The translations under genes and the position numbers were made by a program. DNA of 64,000 nucleotides from Aporhodopirellula rubra (GTDB lineage Bacteria > Planctomycetota > Planctomycetia > Pirellulales > Pirellulaceae), in the NCBI RefSeq assembly GCF_014192335.1, contig NZ_JACHXU010000003.1, positions 186,001-250,000 on the forward strand. The letters run 5' to 3'. Shown one piece after another: positions 17,945-26,064 of this stretch. The number at the start of each line of letters is the position of its first letter. The stretch's first letter is position 1. Under the pieces are notes generated by a model. It saw only the letters and a list, made by a program, of their open reading frames with translations. It searched no databases and was not told the origin of the DNA.

Positions 17945-18556
17945 ATGTTTGAATTAGTACTCGGAACGAACAACGCAAAAAAGTTGATCGAGCTGCAGAT
18001 GATGATGCCAGCCGGGATGGCACGCCTGACAACACTCGCGGACATCGAGGGTTCGATTGACGTGGTCGAGGACGGAACCACGTTTGCCGAGAACGCCGCG
18101 AAGAAAGCGACCGAGCAGGCGTTGCATCTCGGTCGATGGGTGCTCGCCGAAGACAGCGGCCTATCGGTTGATGTGTTGAAAGGCGAACCCGGCGTTTACT
18201 CGGCCCGGTATGCGGGAACGCACGGTGATGACGCAGCCAACAACGAAAAGTTGCTCGATGAACTTCGCGGAAAGCCCGCCGAAAAACGAGACGCACAATT
18301 CAATTGCCACCTTTGTCTGTCGGATCCAGAAGGCCAAGTGCGATTGACCGCGTCAGGAATTTGTCGCGGGCGGATCGCCGAATCGTTGTCCGGTGCAGCA
18401 GGATTCGGTTACGACCCGCTCTTCATTGTCCGTGAATATCATCGCACGTTCGGTGAACTCGATCTGACGGTGAAACGCGCCATTAGCCATCGTTCGCGTG
18501 GTTTGCGAAAACTATTGCCGCAACTCGCCGCGTTGATCGCACGAACAGCGAACTAA
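17945..18556 (+). CDS. rdgB: XTP/dITP diphosphatase (RdgB/HAM1 family)
   Basis: ATG at 17945 gives 203 residues starting MFELVLGTNNAKKLIEL, the canonical N-terminus (T/S-x-N-x-x-K). A TTG three codons earlier is less likely. Other family signatures are VVEDGTTFAENAAKKA, VLAEDSGLSVDVLKGEPGVYSARYAG and GFGYDPLFIV, with SHRSRGL close to the end. The enzyme hydrolyses non-canonical purine triphosphates (XTP, ITP, dITP) to monophosphates, keeping them out of DNA and RNA. It is cytosolic, a homodimer and magnesium dependent. The length is normal. It is monocistronic or follows folK after 73 bases, and it converges with a small lipoprotein gene across a shared hairpin. Confidence 0.96.
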   Translation: MFELVLGTNNAKKLIELQMMMPAGMARLTTLADIEGSIDVVEDGTTFAENAAKKATEQALHLGRWVLAEDSGLSVDVLKGEPGVYSARYAGTHGDDAANNEKLLDELRGKPAEKRDAQFNCHLCLSDPEGQVRLTASGICRGRIAESLSGAAGFGYDPLFIVREYHRTFGELDLTVKRAISHRSRGLRKLLPQLAALIARTAN

Positions 18557-18586
18557 CGTCGCTCGATTTCGGAATCGAGTGCGACG
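18557..18586. terminator. Hairpin between convergent rdgB and lipoprotein genes
   Basis: CGTCGC-TCGATT / AATCGA-GT-GCGACG around a TCGG loop forms a strong stem with a two-base bulge, starting right after the rdgB stop. T-runs are weak on both sides. Its position between convergent genes suggests a bidirectional terminator. Confidence 0.45.
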
Positions 18587-18600
18587 CGTGTCGTACTCGA

Positions 18601-18981
18601 CTATTGTGGCGCACCAAAGACGGGACGTGTCGGCACCGGATGAAATCGCGGCCAGGGCACTTCGGGGGGCTTTTCTTTGGGCTCTTTGAGGCATCCCGTT
18701 TTGGGGCTGACGTCCAATGGTGAGACGTCGGAGCAAAACACTCCTTCATCAGGAGAGGTCAGCACGGCTCCTTCGTGCAGTAACTCTTGCGCCATTTCGG
18801 CAGGGCCATACTGCACGTCACTGTTCCAGTCGCCTAGCAGTCCGCCTCGATCGGCGGGATCGTGGATCCGCTCGCTCGGGATACCGAGTGCGAGACATCC
18901 GCTCGAACAAACACAAACGCACGTCCACAGGCTGAGCCAGCAAGACCGTCGGAGTGATCGTTGGAGGTGAGTGGAATCCAT
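18601..18981 (-). CDS. Small putative lipoprotein of unknown function
   Basis: The 126-residue product has a basic N-region, a hydrophobic stretch (CWLSLWTCVCVC) and a lipobox-like CSSGC at about residues 25-29, so it is probably a membrane-anchored lipoprotein. The mature part is short and polar, with GIPSERIHDPADRGGLLGDW near the start and a proline-rich end (PPEVPWPRFHPVPTRPVFG). The start ATG at 18981 has a strong AGGAGAAT ribosome-binding site, which supports it as a real gene despite its size. It is transcribed divergently from the cysteine-rich barrel protein at 19449 with a 467-base gap. It converges with rdgB on the other side. No enzyme motif is visible. Confidence 0.75.
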   Translation of the reverse strand: MDSTHLQRSLRRSCWLSLWTCVCVCSSGCLALGIPSERIHDPADRGGLLGDWNSDVQYGPAEMAQELLHEGAVLTSPDEGVFCSDVSPLDVSPKTGCLKEPKEKPPEVPWPRFHPVPTRPVFGAPQ

Positions 18982-19448
18982 ATTCTCCTGTATCGGGCGT
19001 CAGAGGCGATGTCTTTAGAAAAAACTGTGCAACCGTTCTTTCTTGCCAAGCCCGCCACTTTAAACGCTCGGTGTTGGGTCCGGTTTTGACGCCCTGTAGG
19101 GTTGTTCTGGTCGTGTTTCGACGGAAATTCATCGTTTTTGAGTTCTGGATTGTCATCCATTGGGGGTGTGCACCTCAGTCGCACACTTTTGAATTGTGCG
19201 ATCTGAGGCAGACGTTCGGTGAGTTGTATCGGTGGTGTGACGTCATCGCACATTTAGAAGGATCGGAGGCTGATCGCGCGTGAATGTTTGACGGTTGGAT
19301 CGCTAATAGAGCCCCAGCCAAGATCATAGGAAGCACATGTGTTCCCTATTCGATGTCGTCTTCAGGAAGCCAGCGCTGTGAAGCATTCATCGCAGGCCCA
19401 TTTGCCACTAAGGCGGTAGTTGACGAATTCGAATCAGGAGATTGAACG
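18982..19448. other. Divergent intergenic region with a strong hairpin
   Basis: This 467-base stretch lies between the lipoprotein gene and the cysteine-rich barrel gene. It must carry both promoters. It contains the hairpin at 19173-19208 and no convincing coding sequence. Confidence 0.55.
19173..19208. other. Long inverted repeat in the divergent intergenic region
   Basis: CCTCAG-TCGCACA and TGTGCGA-T-CTGAGG pair over 13 bases with one bulge and a nine-base loop. There is no following T-run. It lies about 240 bases before the barrel-protein start. It could be an operator for a dimeric regulator or a leader structure. Confidence 0.5.
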
Positions 19449-20594
19449 GTGAAACGGACTTATAGAAGATGTTTGATGGTTGCCACACTCGTGTGCGGGC
19501 TGGCGGGCGCATCGGCATCGGACGTTCAGGCAAACGGGGCGTGCTTTAGTGACCTTTTTGGTGGATCGTCCGCGTGTTGCGACGACGTCTGCTGCGACGA
19601 CGCATGCATGACCGAGTGCTGCTGTGGAGATGCCGAATGTGATTCCTTCGGGTGTTGCGACGACGGGAGCTGCGATTCACTGTCTTGTTGTGACTCGGCC
19701 GGGTGTGCGGAATCGTGTTTGCCGAAGCTCGACAGCTTTGCGAAAAAGCTCGGATGTGGAGGCTGCATTCAAAAGAGCGATCAGTGCTTTGATGACTTCA
19801 TCAGTCCGATGATCGACTTCGTGCACTTTGAGGATCCTCGGAACGTGACCGAGTTGCGTCCGATCTTCGTGCATCATCGTTTTCCTAACCAACTCGGCCC
19901 GGGCAATATTCCTGCCGGTGGTAGCCTGCAACTCTTCGCGTTGCAGTTTCGGATCGCGTTGACCGAACGATTAAGTTTGATCGCGGTCAAAGACGGTTAT
20001 GCGATCGACAGCAGCGAAGGTGCGTTGGATGGGTTGCTCGATTCAGGATGGGCCGATGTCACGGCAGGCTTGAAATACAACCTGATTCGCAACGTTAAAA
20101 CCGGCACGCTGTTGTCGGCCGGTTTCACGTATGAGATTCCGATGGGCAGCGAGCAAACGTTGCAAGCGATTGGAGATGGTCAATTTCACTTCTTCGCCAC
20201 CGGTGGCCAGCGATTCCTCGATGGCAACGCTCACGTGCTCAGTTCGGTCGGCTTTCAAATGCCTGTCGATCAATCGGTGCAAAGCACCACAGTGCACTGG
20301 AACAACCACATCGACGTTCGATGTCATGACAAGGTTTATTTGTTCACCGAAAACTCATGGTGGCACTGGACCGATGACGCGGATGCCGGCAGTGCCTTCG
20401 GTGTGTCCGGATTGGACCTGTTGAATCTCGGTGATACTGCGGTGGAAGGTAACGACGTTGTGACGCAGAACGTTGGCCTGAAACTGAAACCGAAACGCAA
20501 CATGGAACTCGGGATGGCGTACGAATTCCCGTTGACGGATTTCGAAGACATCATCCGCGATCGTTGGACCTTCGACGCAATCGTTCGCTACTAG
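19449..20594 (+). CDS. Exported barrel-like protein with a cysteine-rich N-terminal region
   Basis: The 381-residue protein starts with GTG at 19449, supported by AGGAG eight bases upstream. A signal peptide covers about residues 1-28 (ending SASDVQANG). Residues 32-113 contain 20 cysteines, often as CC or CCDD next to acidic residues. The remainder looks like an outer-membrane barrel: alternating hydrophobic strands (LQLFALQFRIALTERLSLIA, GLKYNLI, LLSAGFTYEIP) and a terminal aromatic residue (DAIVRY). The barrel part resembles transporter-like outer-membrane proteins of the phenol-degradation MetA type; this assignment is moderate. The cysteine block may crosslink the protein to the envelope or bind metal, which is inference. 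The gene has a strong terminator. Confidence 0.75.
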   Translation: MKRTYRRCLMVATLVCGLAGASASDVQANGACFSDLFGGSSACCDDVCCDDACMTECCCGDAECDSFGCCDDGSCDSLSCCDSAGCAESCLPKLDSFAKKLGCGGCIQKSDQCFDDFISPMIDFVHFEDPRNVTELRPIFVHHRFPNQLGPGNIPAGGSLQLFALQFRIALTERLSLIAVKDGYAIDSSEGALDGLLDSGWADVTAGLKYNLIRNVKTGTLLSAGFTYEIPMGSEQTLQAIGDGQFHFFATGGQRFLDGNAHVLSSVGFQMPVDQSVQSTTVHWNNHIDVRCHDKVYLFTENSWWHWTDDADAGSAFGVSGLDLLNLGDTAVEGNDVVTQNVGLKLKPKRNMELGMAYEFPLTDFEDIIRDRWTFDAIVRY

Positions 20595-21071
20595 GTCGTA
20601 GGCGAATTGATCGTACTGAAGTGAATTTTTCGTTGGAACAATACGAGAACCGCTTGCCCGACGACTCGGGGTGGAAACGCCTCGGGTCGTTTTTTTGTTG
20701 TGACGCTTCGATTTCGCCCGAGCACGTCGTGCACCACAGGCCGTCATCGGCGGCGGTATTCTGTCTGTCGTCTTCGTAATCGAGGCGGCGTTAGGTAGGC
20801 CATTGAGCTAAATGCGTGGAGGCCGTCGCAACCGAGATTGAGGAGCGTGCCAGGGAATCGGCGATTCTTGGAGGTCTTGCTTCACCGGGCTGACCCCGCT
20901 TTTCGCCGCGTTCTGTGGGGAATTTAGGGGGCCGCGAGGGCGAGATCTTCGAGACCGGTTGGTGTCACCGTTCTGCACATGACGGCTCCGCCATGCTAGA
21001 CTTTGCCAACGTGGTTTCGGCCACTTAAAAATGCTATTTTTCATTTTGGCTCTCACCTTTGGCGTTCAATC
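20595..21071. other. Intergenic region between the barrel gene and MoxR
   Basis: This 477-base stretch carries the barrel gene terminator (20661-20696) and the upstream region of the MoxR gene. No reading frame here looks coding. Confidence 0.55.
20661..20696 (+). terminator. Rho-independent terminator of the cysteine-rich barrel gene
   Basis: ACGACTCGGGGTG, loop GAAA, CGCCTCGGGTCGT pair over 13 positions including G-U pairs and are followed by seven T residues. The element lies about 65 bases after the stop codon. Confidence 0.85.
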
Positions 21072-22073
21072 ATGTCCACTGTCGAATCGATGCAGGCCGA
21101 CGCAGAGGAATTTCGCAACCGCTACACCGCGGTACGCGAGATGATCGGTCGTGTGATTGTGGGCCACACCGACATCGTGGACGGTGTGTTGACCGCAATG
21201 CTGTGCCGCGGCCACTGTCTTCTCGAAGGAGTCCCAGGGCTCGGCAAGACGATGTTGGTGCGAACGCTCGCCGAGGTGCTCGAGTTGCAGTTCAGCCGAA
21301 TTCAGTTTACGCCCGATCTGATGCCTGCGGATATTTTGGGCACGAACATGATCGTCGAGGACGAGAGCGGACGGCGCAAGTTTGAGTTCCAACGCGGCCC
21401 CGTGTTCACCCAAATTTTGCTCGCCGACGAAATCAACCGGGCCACGCCGAAAACTCAGTCCGCCATGCTCGAAACGATGCAGGAAGGCACCGTTACCGCA
21501 GCGGGAACGCGATTCGAGTTGTCACAACCTTTCTTTGTTCTTGCGACGCAAAACCCGATCGAGCAAGAGGGGACGTATCCGTTGCCCGAAGCTCAGATGG
21601 ACCGGTTCCTGTTCAAGCTCGTCGTCGGCTATTCGTCACGCGAAGAGCTCGGAACAATCGTCGATCGGACGACAAGGGGCGAACATCCGACCATCGAAAA
21701 GGTAATAAACGGCGATGAAATCATTCGCTGGCAAAAACTCGTCCGCGAAGTCATTTTGGCGCCACACGTTCAGGACTACCTCGTGCGTTTGACCATGGCT
21801 ACGCACCCACAGGGCGCGCACAGCGTTCCGATCACCAACGAATATGTTCGCTGGGGAAGCAGCCCCCGTGGCGCTCAAACACTCGCCTTGACGGCCAAGG
21901 TTCGCGCCTTGCTCGATGGTCGGTTTAATGTTTCATTCGAAGACATTCGACGTGTGTTTTTGCCCGCGATGCGGCATCGAGTGCTGCTGAATTTCGAAGC
22001 CCAGGCCGAAGGCATCGAAACGGATCAAGTGTTGCTCGACATCCTCGAAAAAGTACCCGAAAAAGCGGAGTGA
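21072..22073 (+). CDS. MoxR-family AAA+ ATPase
   Basis: From ATG 21072 the protein has 333 residues; upstream in-frame codons lack support. AAA+ motifs are clear: Walker A (EGVPGLGKTM, near residue 53), Walker B (LLADEINRATPKTQSAMLE, near 116), sensor 1 (ATQNPIEQEGTYPLPEAQMD) and a C-terminal lid. MoxR ATPases act as chaperones for metal or cofactor insertion or for assembly of VWA-domain proteins. Normally they sit next to DUF58 and Bat genes. Here a zinc-ribbon gene and a BatD-BatE fusion follow on the same strand, but no DUF58 or VWA gene is adjacent. This MoxR is distinct from the second one at 37971. Confidence 0.93.
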   Translation: MSTVESMQADAEEFRNRYTAVREMIGRVIVGHTDIVDGVLTAMLCRGHCLLEGVPGLGKTMLVRTLAEVLELQFSRIQFTPDLMPADILGTNMIVEDESGRRKFEFQRGPVFTQILLADEINRATPKTQSAMLETMQEGTVTAAGTRFELSQPFFVLATQNPIEQEGTYPLPEAQMDRFLFKLVVGYSSREELGTIVDRTTRGEHPTIEKVINGDEIIRWQKLVREVILAPHVQDYLVRLTMATHPQGAHSVPITNEYVRWGSSPRGAQTLALTAKVRALLDGRFNVSFEDIRRVFLPAMRHRVLLNFEAQAEGIETDQVLLDILEKVPEKAE

Positions 22074-22115
22074 ACTTTCGTTCTCCCCTCCAAATCTCTC
22101 ATCAATTGAAAATTA

Positions 22116-22847
22116 ATGTCCTCGCCAGGTTCGATCGAAATCTCGTCACAGTTGCTTCGAAAGCTACACCGCATCCATCAACAACGCGCGGATTTGCAGG
22201 GGCAGGCCCGTCGAGGACCGATGCAAATCAAGGCTGTCGAATCATCGGTCGTTGCGGCGCAGGCAGAGCTCGATAACGAAATCGCGGTTTTGAAAAAAAC
22301 TCGCATGGTGTCGGATGAAAAGCATCTGCAACTGCAAAGCCGCGAGGCTCATGTTCTCGACCTGAATCGAAGGCTCAACGAAGCGGCGAGTAACAAAGAA
22401 TTCGCGTTGCTGAAGGAACAGATTGCGGCCGACGAACAGGCCAACAGCGTTCAGAACGATGAGATCTTTGAGATCCTCGAACGGATCGATACTCTTGAAT
22501 CGGGTTTGGTTGAAACGAAAGCCAAACTCGCCGAGGCAGAAACCGAGCGAGACAAAAGACTCGCCGAGATTGAAGATCGGCAGAAAAAAATCGCGATGGA
22601 CCTCGAACGCGTCGAGATCCAACTCGAGGAGGCCGAGACGTTGCTTCCTGTTGCGGTCCGCGGCGATTACAAGCGTTTGTTGGAAGCCCGCGGTGAAGAG
22701 GCCCTCGCCCCGATCGAAGACGAGTCCTGTGGCGGTTGCTATCAAACTCTGACCACGCAGGTCGTCAGTCAGGTCATGTTATCGAAGCTGACCTATTGCC
22801 CCAATTGCAACGCGATGTTGTACCTCGCCGAAGATCGATACGTTTGA
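22116..22847 (+). CDS. Coiled-coil protein with C-terminal C4 zinc ribbon
   Basis: The 243-residue protein is almost entirely helical coiled coil (heptad-rich, Glu/Lys/Gln/Leu) from about residue 10 to 190. It ends in a zinc ribbon: CGGCYQTL and, 20-odd residues later, YCPNCNAMLYL. This is the architecture of the DUF164/CT398 group of zinc-ribbon, probably nucleic-acid-binding proteins common in bacteria. Their exact role is unsettled. It starts with ATG at 22116, 42 bases after MoxR, on the same strand, and so may share its transcript. No enzymatic motif is visible. Confidence 0.85.
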   Translation: MSSPGSIEISSQLLRKLHRIHQQRADLQGQARRGPMQIKAVESSVVAAQAELDNEIAVLKKTRMVSDEKHLQLQSREAHVLDLNRRLNEAASNKEFALLKEQIAADEQANSVQNDEIFEILERIDTLESGLVETKAKLAEAETERDKRLAEIEDRQKKIAMDLERVEIQLEEAETLLPVAVRGDYKRLLEARGEEALAPIEDESCGGCYQTLTTQVVSQVMLSKLTYCPNCNAMLYLAEDRYV

Positions 22848-23010
22848 TCGGGCATTTGCGAAACTCCCTGTTTCTCCGCGGTCAATTGATCCCACGCGAG
22901 GTTCACAAACCAGGTTGAGATTTACTGCGTAGAGCTGACTTCGGTAAACAGGTTGCACTGTCGTTGGTAAATCGGTTTGCTCCGTCGAGAGGTGTTCCAC
23001 AAGATCTGCT

Positions 23011-25935
23011 ATGCAATTTGATTTCACCCAATCTCCATTGCAGTTGCTACTTCGTCGTTCATTTGCCGGCTTCGCGTGGTTGTTGCTCGCAGGCTCCTAC
23101 GGGTTCCTGTCTGAAACGCGCGGTTCAGCCGCGGAGGTTCGAGCGGAACTATCTACCCGCGAAGCTTACGTCGATGAACCGATCGAACTGAAGGTTGTCA
23201 TCGAAAACGCCGAAGACATTCGCCGCCCTGAAATCCCAGACGTCGACGGGCTAGAAATTCGCTCCTCTCGCGCGCCGTCGCGTAGTTCGGAAACCTTTTT
23301 CGAGAACGGCAGGGCGAGATATAAGTCGTCCGTGATCTTGTATTATTCGGTGACAGCCGAGCGGACCGGTGAGTTCGAAATTCCACCGATACGGGTTTCC
23401 GCGTCAGGACAAAATCTCGCCACCGAACCGGTGAGATTTGTCACGATTGACAGCGAGACCGGCGATCTGTTGTTTGTCGAAATTGAGGGCAAACAGGACC
23501 GCGTCTACGTGGGCGAACCGCTCGACATGACGCTCAAGATTTGGATCCGGCGTTACCGTGATCGGCAATTTGAGGTCACGTTGGACGAGAGATCGATGTG
23601 GTCGACCCTTTCGCGGCAGACGTCATGGGGAAGTTTTGCCTCGAAGATGCAAGACCTCAATGACCAACGCAAACGACCGGGCGGACGTGAAGTGCTCCGC
23701 GAGGACGGTGAGGGAACAAAGCGGAGTTACTACCTCTTTGAAATCGACGCGACGATCTACCCGAAACGTCCCGGCCGAATTGACGCCAGCGACGTTGACG
23801 TGGTGTTCAATTACCCGGAGGAACTGGATCGATCGGTCGATCCAATCGACAGGTTCTTCGGCGGTTCGCCACTGTCGCGTTTGATGGACGATGAGTTCGG
23901 ATCGCCGTTTGGTTCGGAGCGGCTAGCGATTACGAAAACGCGACCCATCCGGGCAACCGCGAGCGTAGACGCGACCGAGGTCTTGCCGATCCCGACGCAA
24001 GGACGTCCGGCGAATTATCAAGGTGCGGTTGGACGGTACGAGATATCGGCTCGTACGAATTCTCGCTCGGTCCGTGCCGGAGATCCGATCACTTTGCAGA
24101 TTGCGGTCAGCGGCGACGGGCCGTTGGAATTAGTGCAGGCCCCACCCCTTGATGTCTTGAACGAGGGGTTTCGCGTCGATCAGCAACCTTTGGCCGGGTT
24201 CGTGCAGGATGATGCTAAATATTTCACGACGACGGTGCGACCACGGAGTACGTCAGTGACCGAGGTCCCCGCGATCTCGATGAGCTATTTTGACCCCGAA
24301 TCGGAACAATTTCAAACCATCGCGACTCAGCCGATTTCGATCGACGTGAGTGAATCTGAAACGTTGGGGATGGACGCGATCGTGAGTGATTCCGATACGG
24401 CGAGGCGTGCGTCGGAGGCAGCGGAGTCTTCGCCATCGGACGTTCAGAGTTTCTCTCCGAGTGCATTCTTGTTTCGCAATGAAGCTGACGAATCGATCTT
24501 AGTCAATCAACCGACTCGCTCAATTTTGCGAGCGGCGTTGATGCTCGTTCTTTTGCCGCCGCTCTGTTTTGTTGTCGTGTTCGCGATCGCCAACCGATCC
24601 CGTTTGACTTCACCGGGGCAGTGGTTGGGGTCTCGCCGCCAGAGAGCGATCAAGGTTTTGCGCTCGACGTCGCAGAATGTCGAAATCCCTTTGGTATGTG
24701 CCTCGTACCTCAATTCGTTGCGTGGCGCGGGGCGAGCGAACGCGACGGTAGACTCCATTGATGCGGATTGGTTCGATGGCCTCGGATTCCTGCGTCGTCA
24801 CGGGCAATCAGAATTAGCTGCCGAACTCGAAACGCTTGCTCACGAATGTCGAACCGGTACCACGTCACACACCGTGATGGTTGATCAAGCGGTTGACTGG
24901 ATTGAGCGAACCGACGCGGCGAGGAAGTCTCGTTGGAGAACCCACGGTTTGAGGCGACCGGATCCGAGTCGTTCGACGGTCAACGGCATTGGTGCCGGGC
25001 AAACCGTGGCGGGGATCGTTTTATTGCTATTGCTGCCGTTCGTCACTGCGGCCGCTCATGCCAGTGACGGCGATCCAGGATACGGCGTCGCTAGTGGAAG
25101 TGAACTTGGTCAACTCAAACCGCTATTTGAAGACGTGACGACGGAATCAGTGGTCAGTGCAAAAGCAGCTCCCGAGGCCGCGGGGCGTGAACCCAGTGGT
25201 AGTGAATCGGATGGAAGTGAATCGGAGGGACGCGACTTGGCACAGTCTCTTTCCCGATCGCAACGGTCAGCGTTGCTGGCAGAAGCGGACACGCTTTATT
25301 CCGAGGCGATGCAGGGCGTCTCGGACGACGCCAAGACGCAGTTCCTAGCCGCAGCGGAGAAGTATCAGCAGATTGTTGATAGTGGCGTGAACAACGGAAG
25401 CCTGTTTTTGAATTTGGGGAACGCGTACTACCACAGTGGTCAAACGGGACGTGCGATCGCGAGTTATCTGCGGGCCCAGTTTTATGCGCCAATGAGTTTT
25501 CGTTTGCAGGTGAACGGTTTGCTCGCACAGATTGGTGCCGGGGTGCCGTGGTCGATGTGGCGGGTGCCGTTGATCGGCATGATCGTATTGGCGTTCGGCT
25601 CGTTGTTAGGTTGGGGACTGTTGATTGCTCGTTTGTTTTCGCAGAACCGTTCGCTGGTGCGTTGGGGGGCTGTTTGCCTTGTGATCGCGGCGACGGGGGG
25701 CGTGATTTTGCTGCGTGAAAACACGTGGCAAACGGGAGATCACGCGGTCGCTGTCGTTGCCGAATTGGCGTTGCGGACGGGCGATGGCGAGTCATTCGAT
25801 TTGGCCGAAACGCTCGATTCCGCCGAGGGAATGACGTTTGCCGTTGATAGGATTCGTGGCGATTGGGTGAAACTGCGGATCGAGGAAAATCGACTGGGCT
25901 GGGTGCACCGCAGTGATGTTGAAATCCTCAGATGA
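23011..25935 (+). CDS. BatD-BatE fusion protein (Bat-type envelope protein)
   Basis: The 974-residue protein has a signal peptide at about 15-38 and then a BatD-like region of repeated beta domains (AELSTREAYVDEPIELKVVI, VLYYSVTAERTGEFEIPPIRV, VYVGEPLDMTLKIWI). A transmembrane helix lies near 505-530. Residues 665-685 hold a second hydrophobic stretch resembling a signal peptide (TVAGIVLLLLLPFVTAAAHA). A TPR-like segment follows near 760-830 (LFLNLGNAYYHSGQTGRAIASYLRA), then two more transmembrane helices and an SH3-like end (WVKLRIEENRLGWVHRSDVEIL). BatD and BatE are normally separate proteins of the Bacteroides aerotolerance-type operons. The internal signal-like stretch suggests a gene fusion. 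It is probably part of a MoxR-dependent envelope complex. Confidence 0.82.
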   Translation: MQFDFTQSPLQLLLRRSFAGFAWLLLAGSYGFLSETRGSAAEVRAELSTREAYVDEPIELKVVIENAEDIRRPEIPDVDGLEIRSSRAPSRSSETFFENGRARYKSSVILYYSVTAERTGEFEIPPIRVSASGQNLATEPVRFVTIDSETGDLLFVEIEGKQDRVYVGEPLDMTLKIWIRRYRDRQFEVTLDERSMWSTLSRQTSWGSFASKMQDLNDQRKRPGGREVLREDGEGTKRSYYLFEIDATIYPKRPGRIDASDVDVVFNYPEELDRSVDPIDRFFGGSPLSRLMDDEFGSPFGSERLAITKTRPIRATASVDATEVLPIPTQGRPANYQGAVGRYEISARTNSRSVRAGDPITLQIAVSGDGPLELVQAPPLDVLNEGFRVDQQPLAGFVQDDAKYFTTTVRPRSTSVTEVPAISMSYFDPESEQFQTIATQPISIDVSESETLGMDAIVSDSDTARRASEAAESSPSDVQSFSPSAFLFRNEADESILVNQPTRSILRAALMLVLLPPLCFVVVFAIANRSRLTSPGQWLGSRRQRAIKVLRSTSQNVEIPLVCASYLNSLRGAGRANATVDSIDADWFDGLGFLRRHGQSELAAELETLAHECRTGTTSHTVMVDQAVDWIERTDAARKSRWRTHGLRRPDPSRSTVNGIGAGQTVAGIVLLLLLPFVTAAAHASDGDPGYGVASGSELGQLKPLFEDVTTESVVSAKAAPEAAGREPSGSESDGSESEGRDLAQSLSRSQRSALLAEADTLYSEAMQGVSDDAKTQFLAAAEKYQQIVDSGVNNGSLFLNLGNAYYHSGQTGRAIASYLRAQFYAPMSFRLQVNGLLAQIGAGVPWSMWRVPLIGMIVLAFGSLLGWGLLIARLFSQNRSLVRWGAVCLVIAATGGVILLRENTWQTGDHAVAVVAELALRTGDGESFDLAETLDSAEGMTFAVDRIRGDWVKLRIEENRLGWVHRSDVEILR

Positions 25936-26064
25936 AAAGCGGTGGGGCGGCCTTGCGGTCCCTCGGTCGGATTTGATACCGCTGAGAGTGAAATACCCAG
26001 GTAGCGCGACGTCCGTCTTTGCGGCGGCGCCGGACGCTGCTTCGAAATAGTCTGATTTCTCGCC

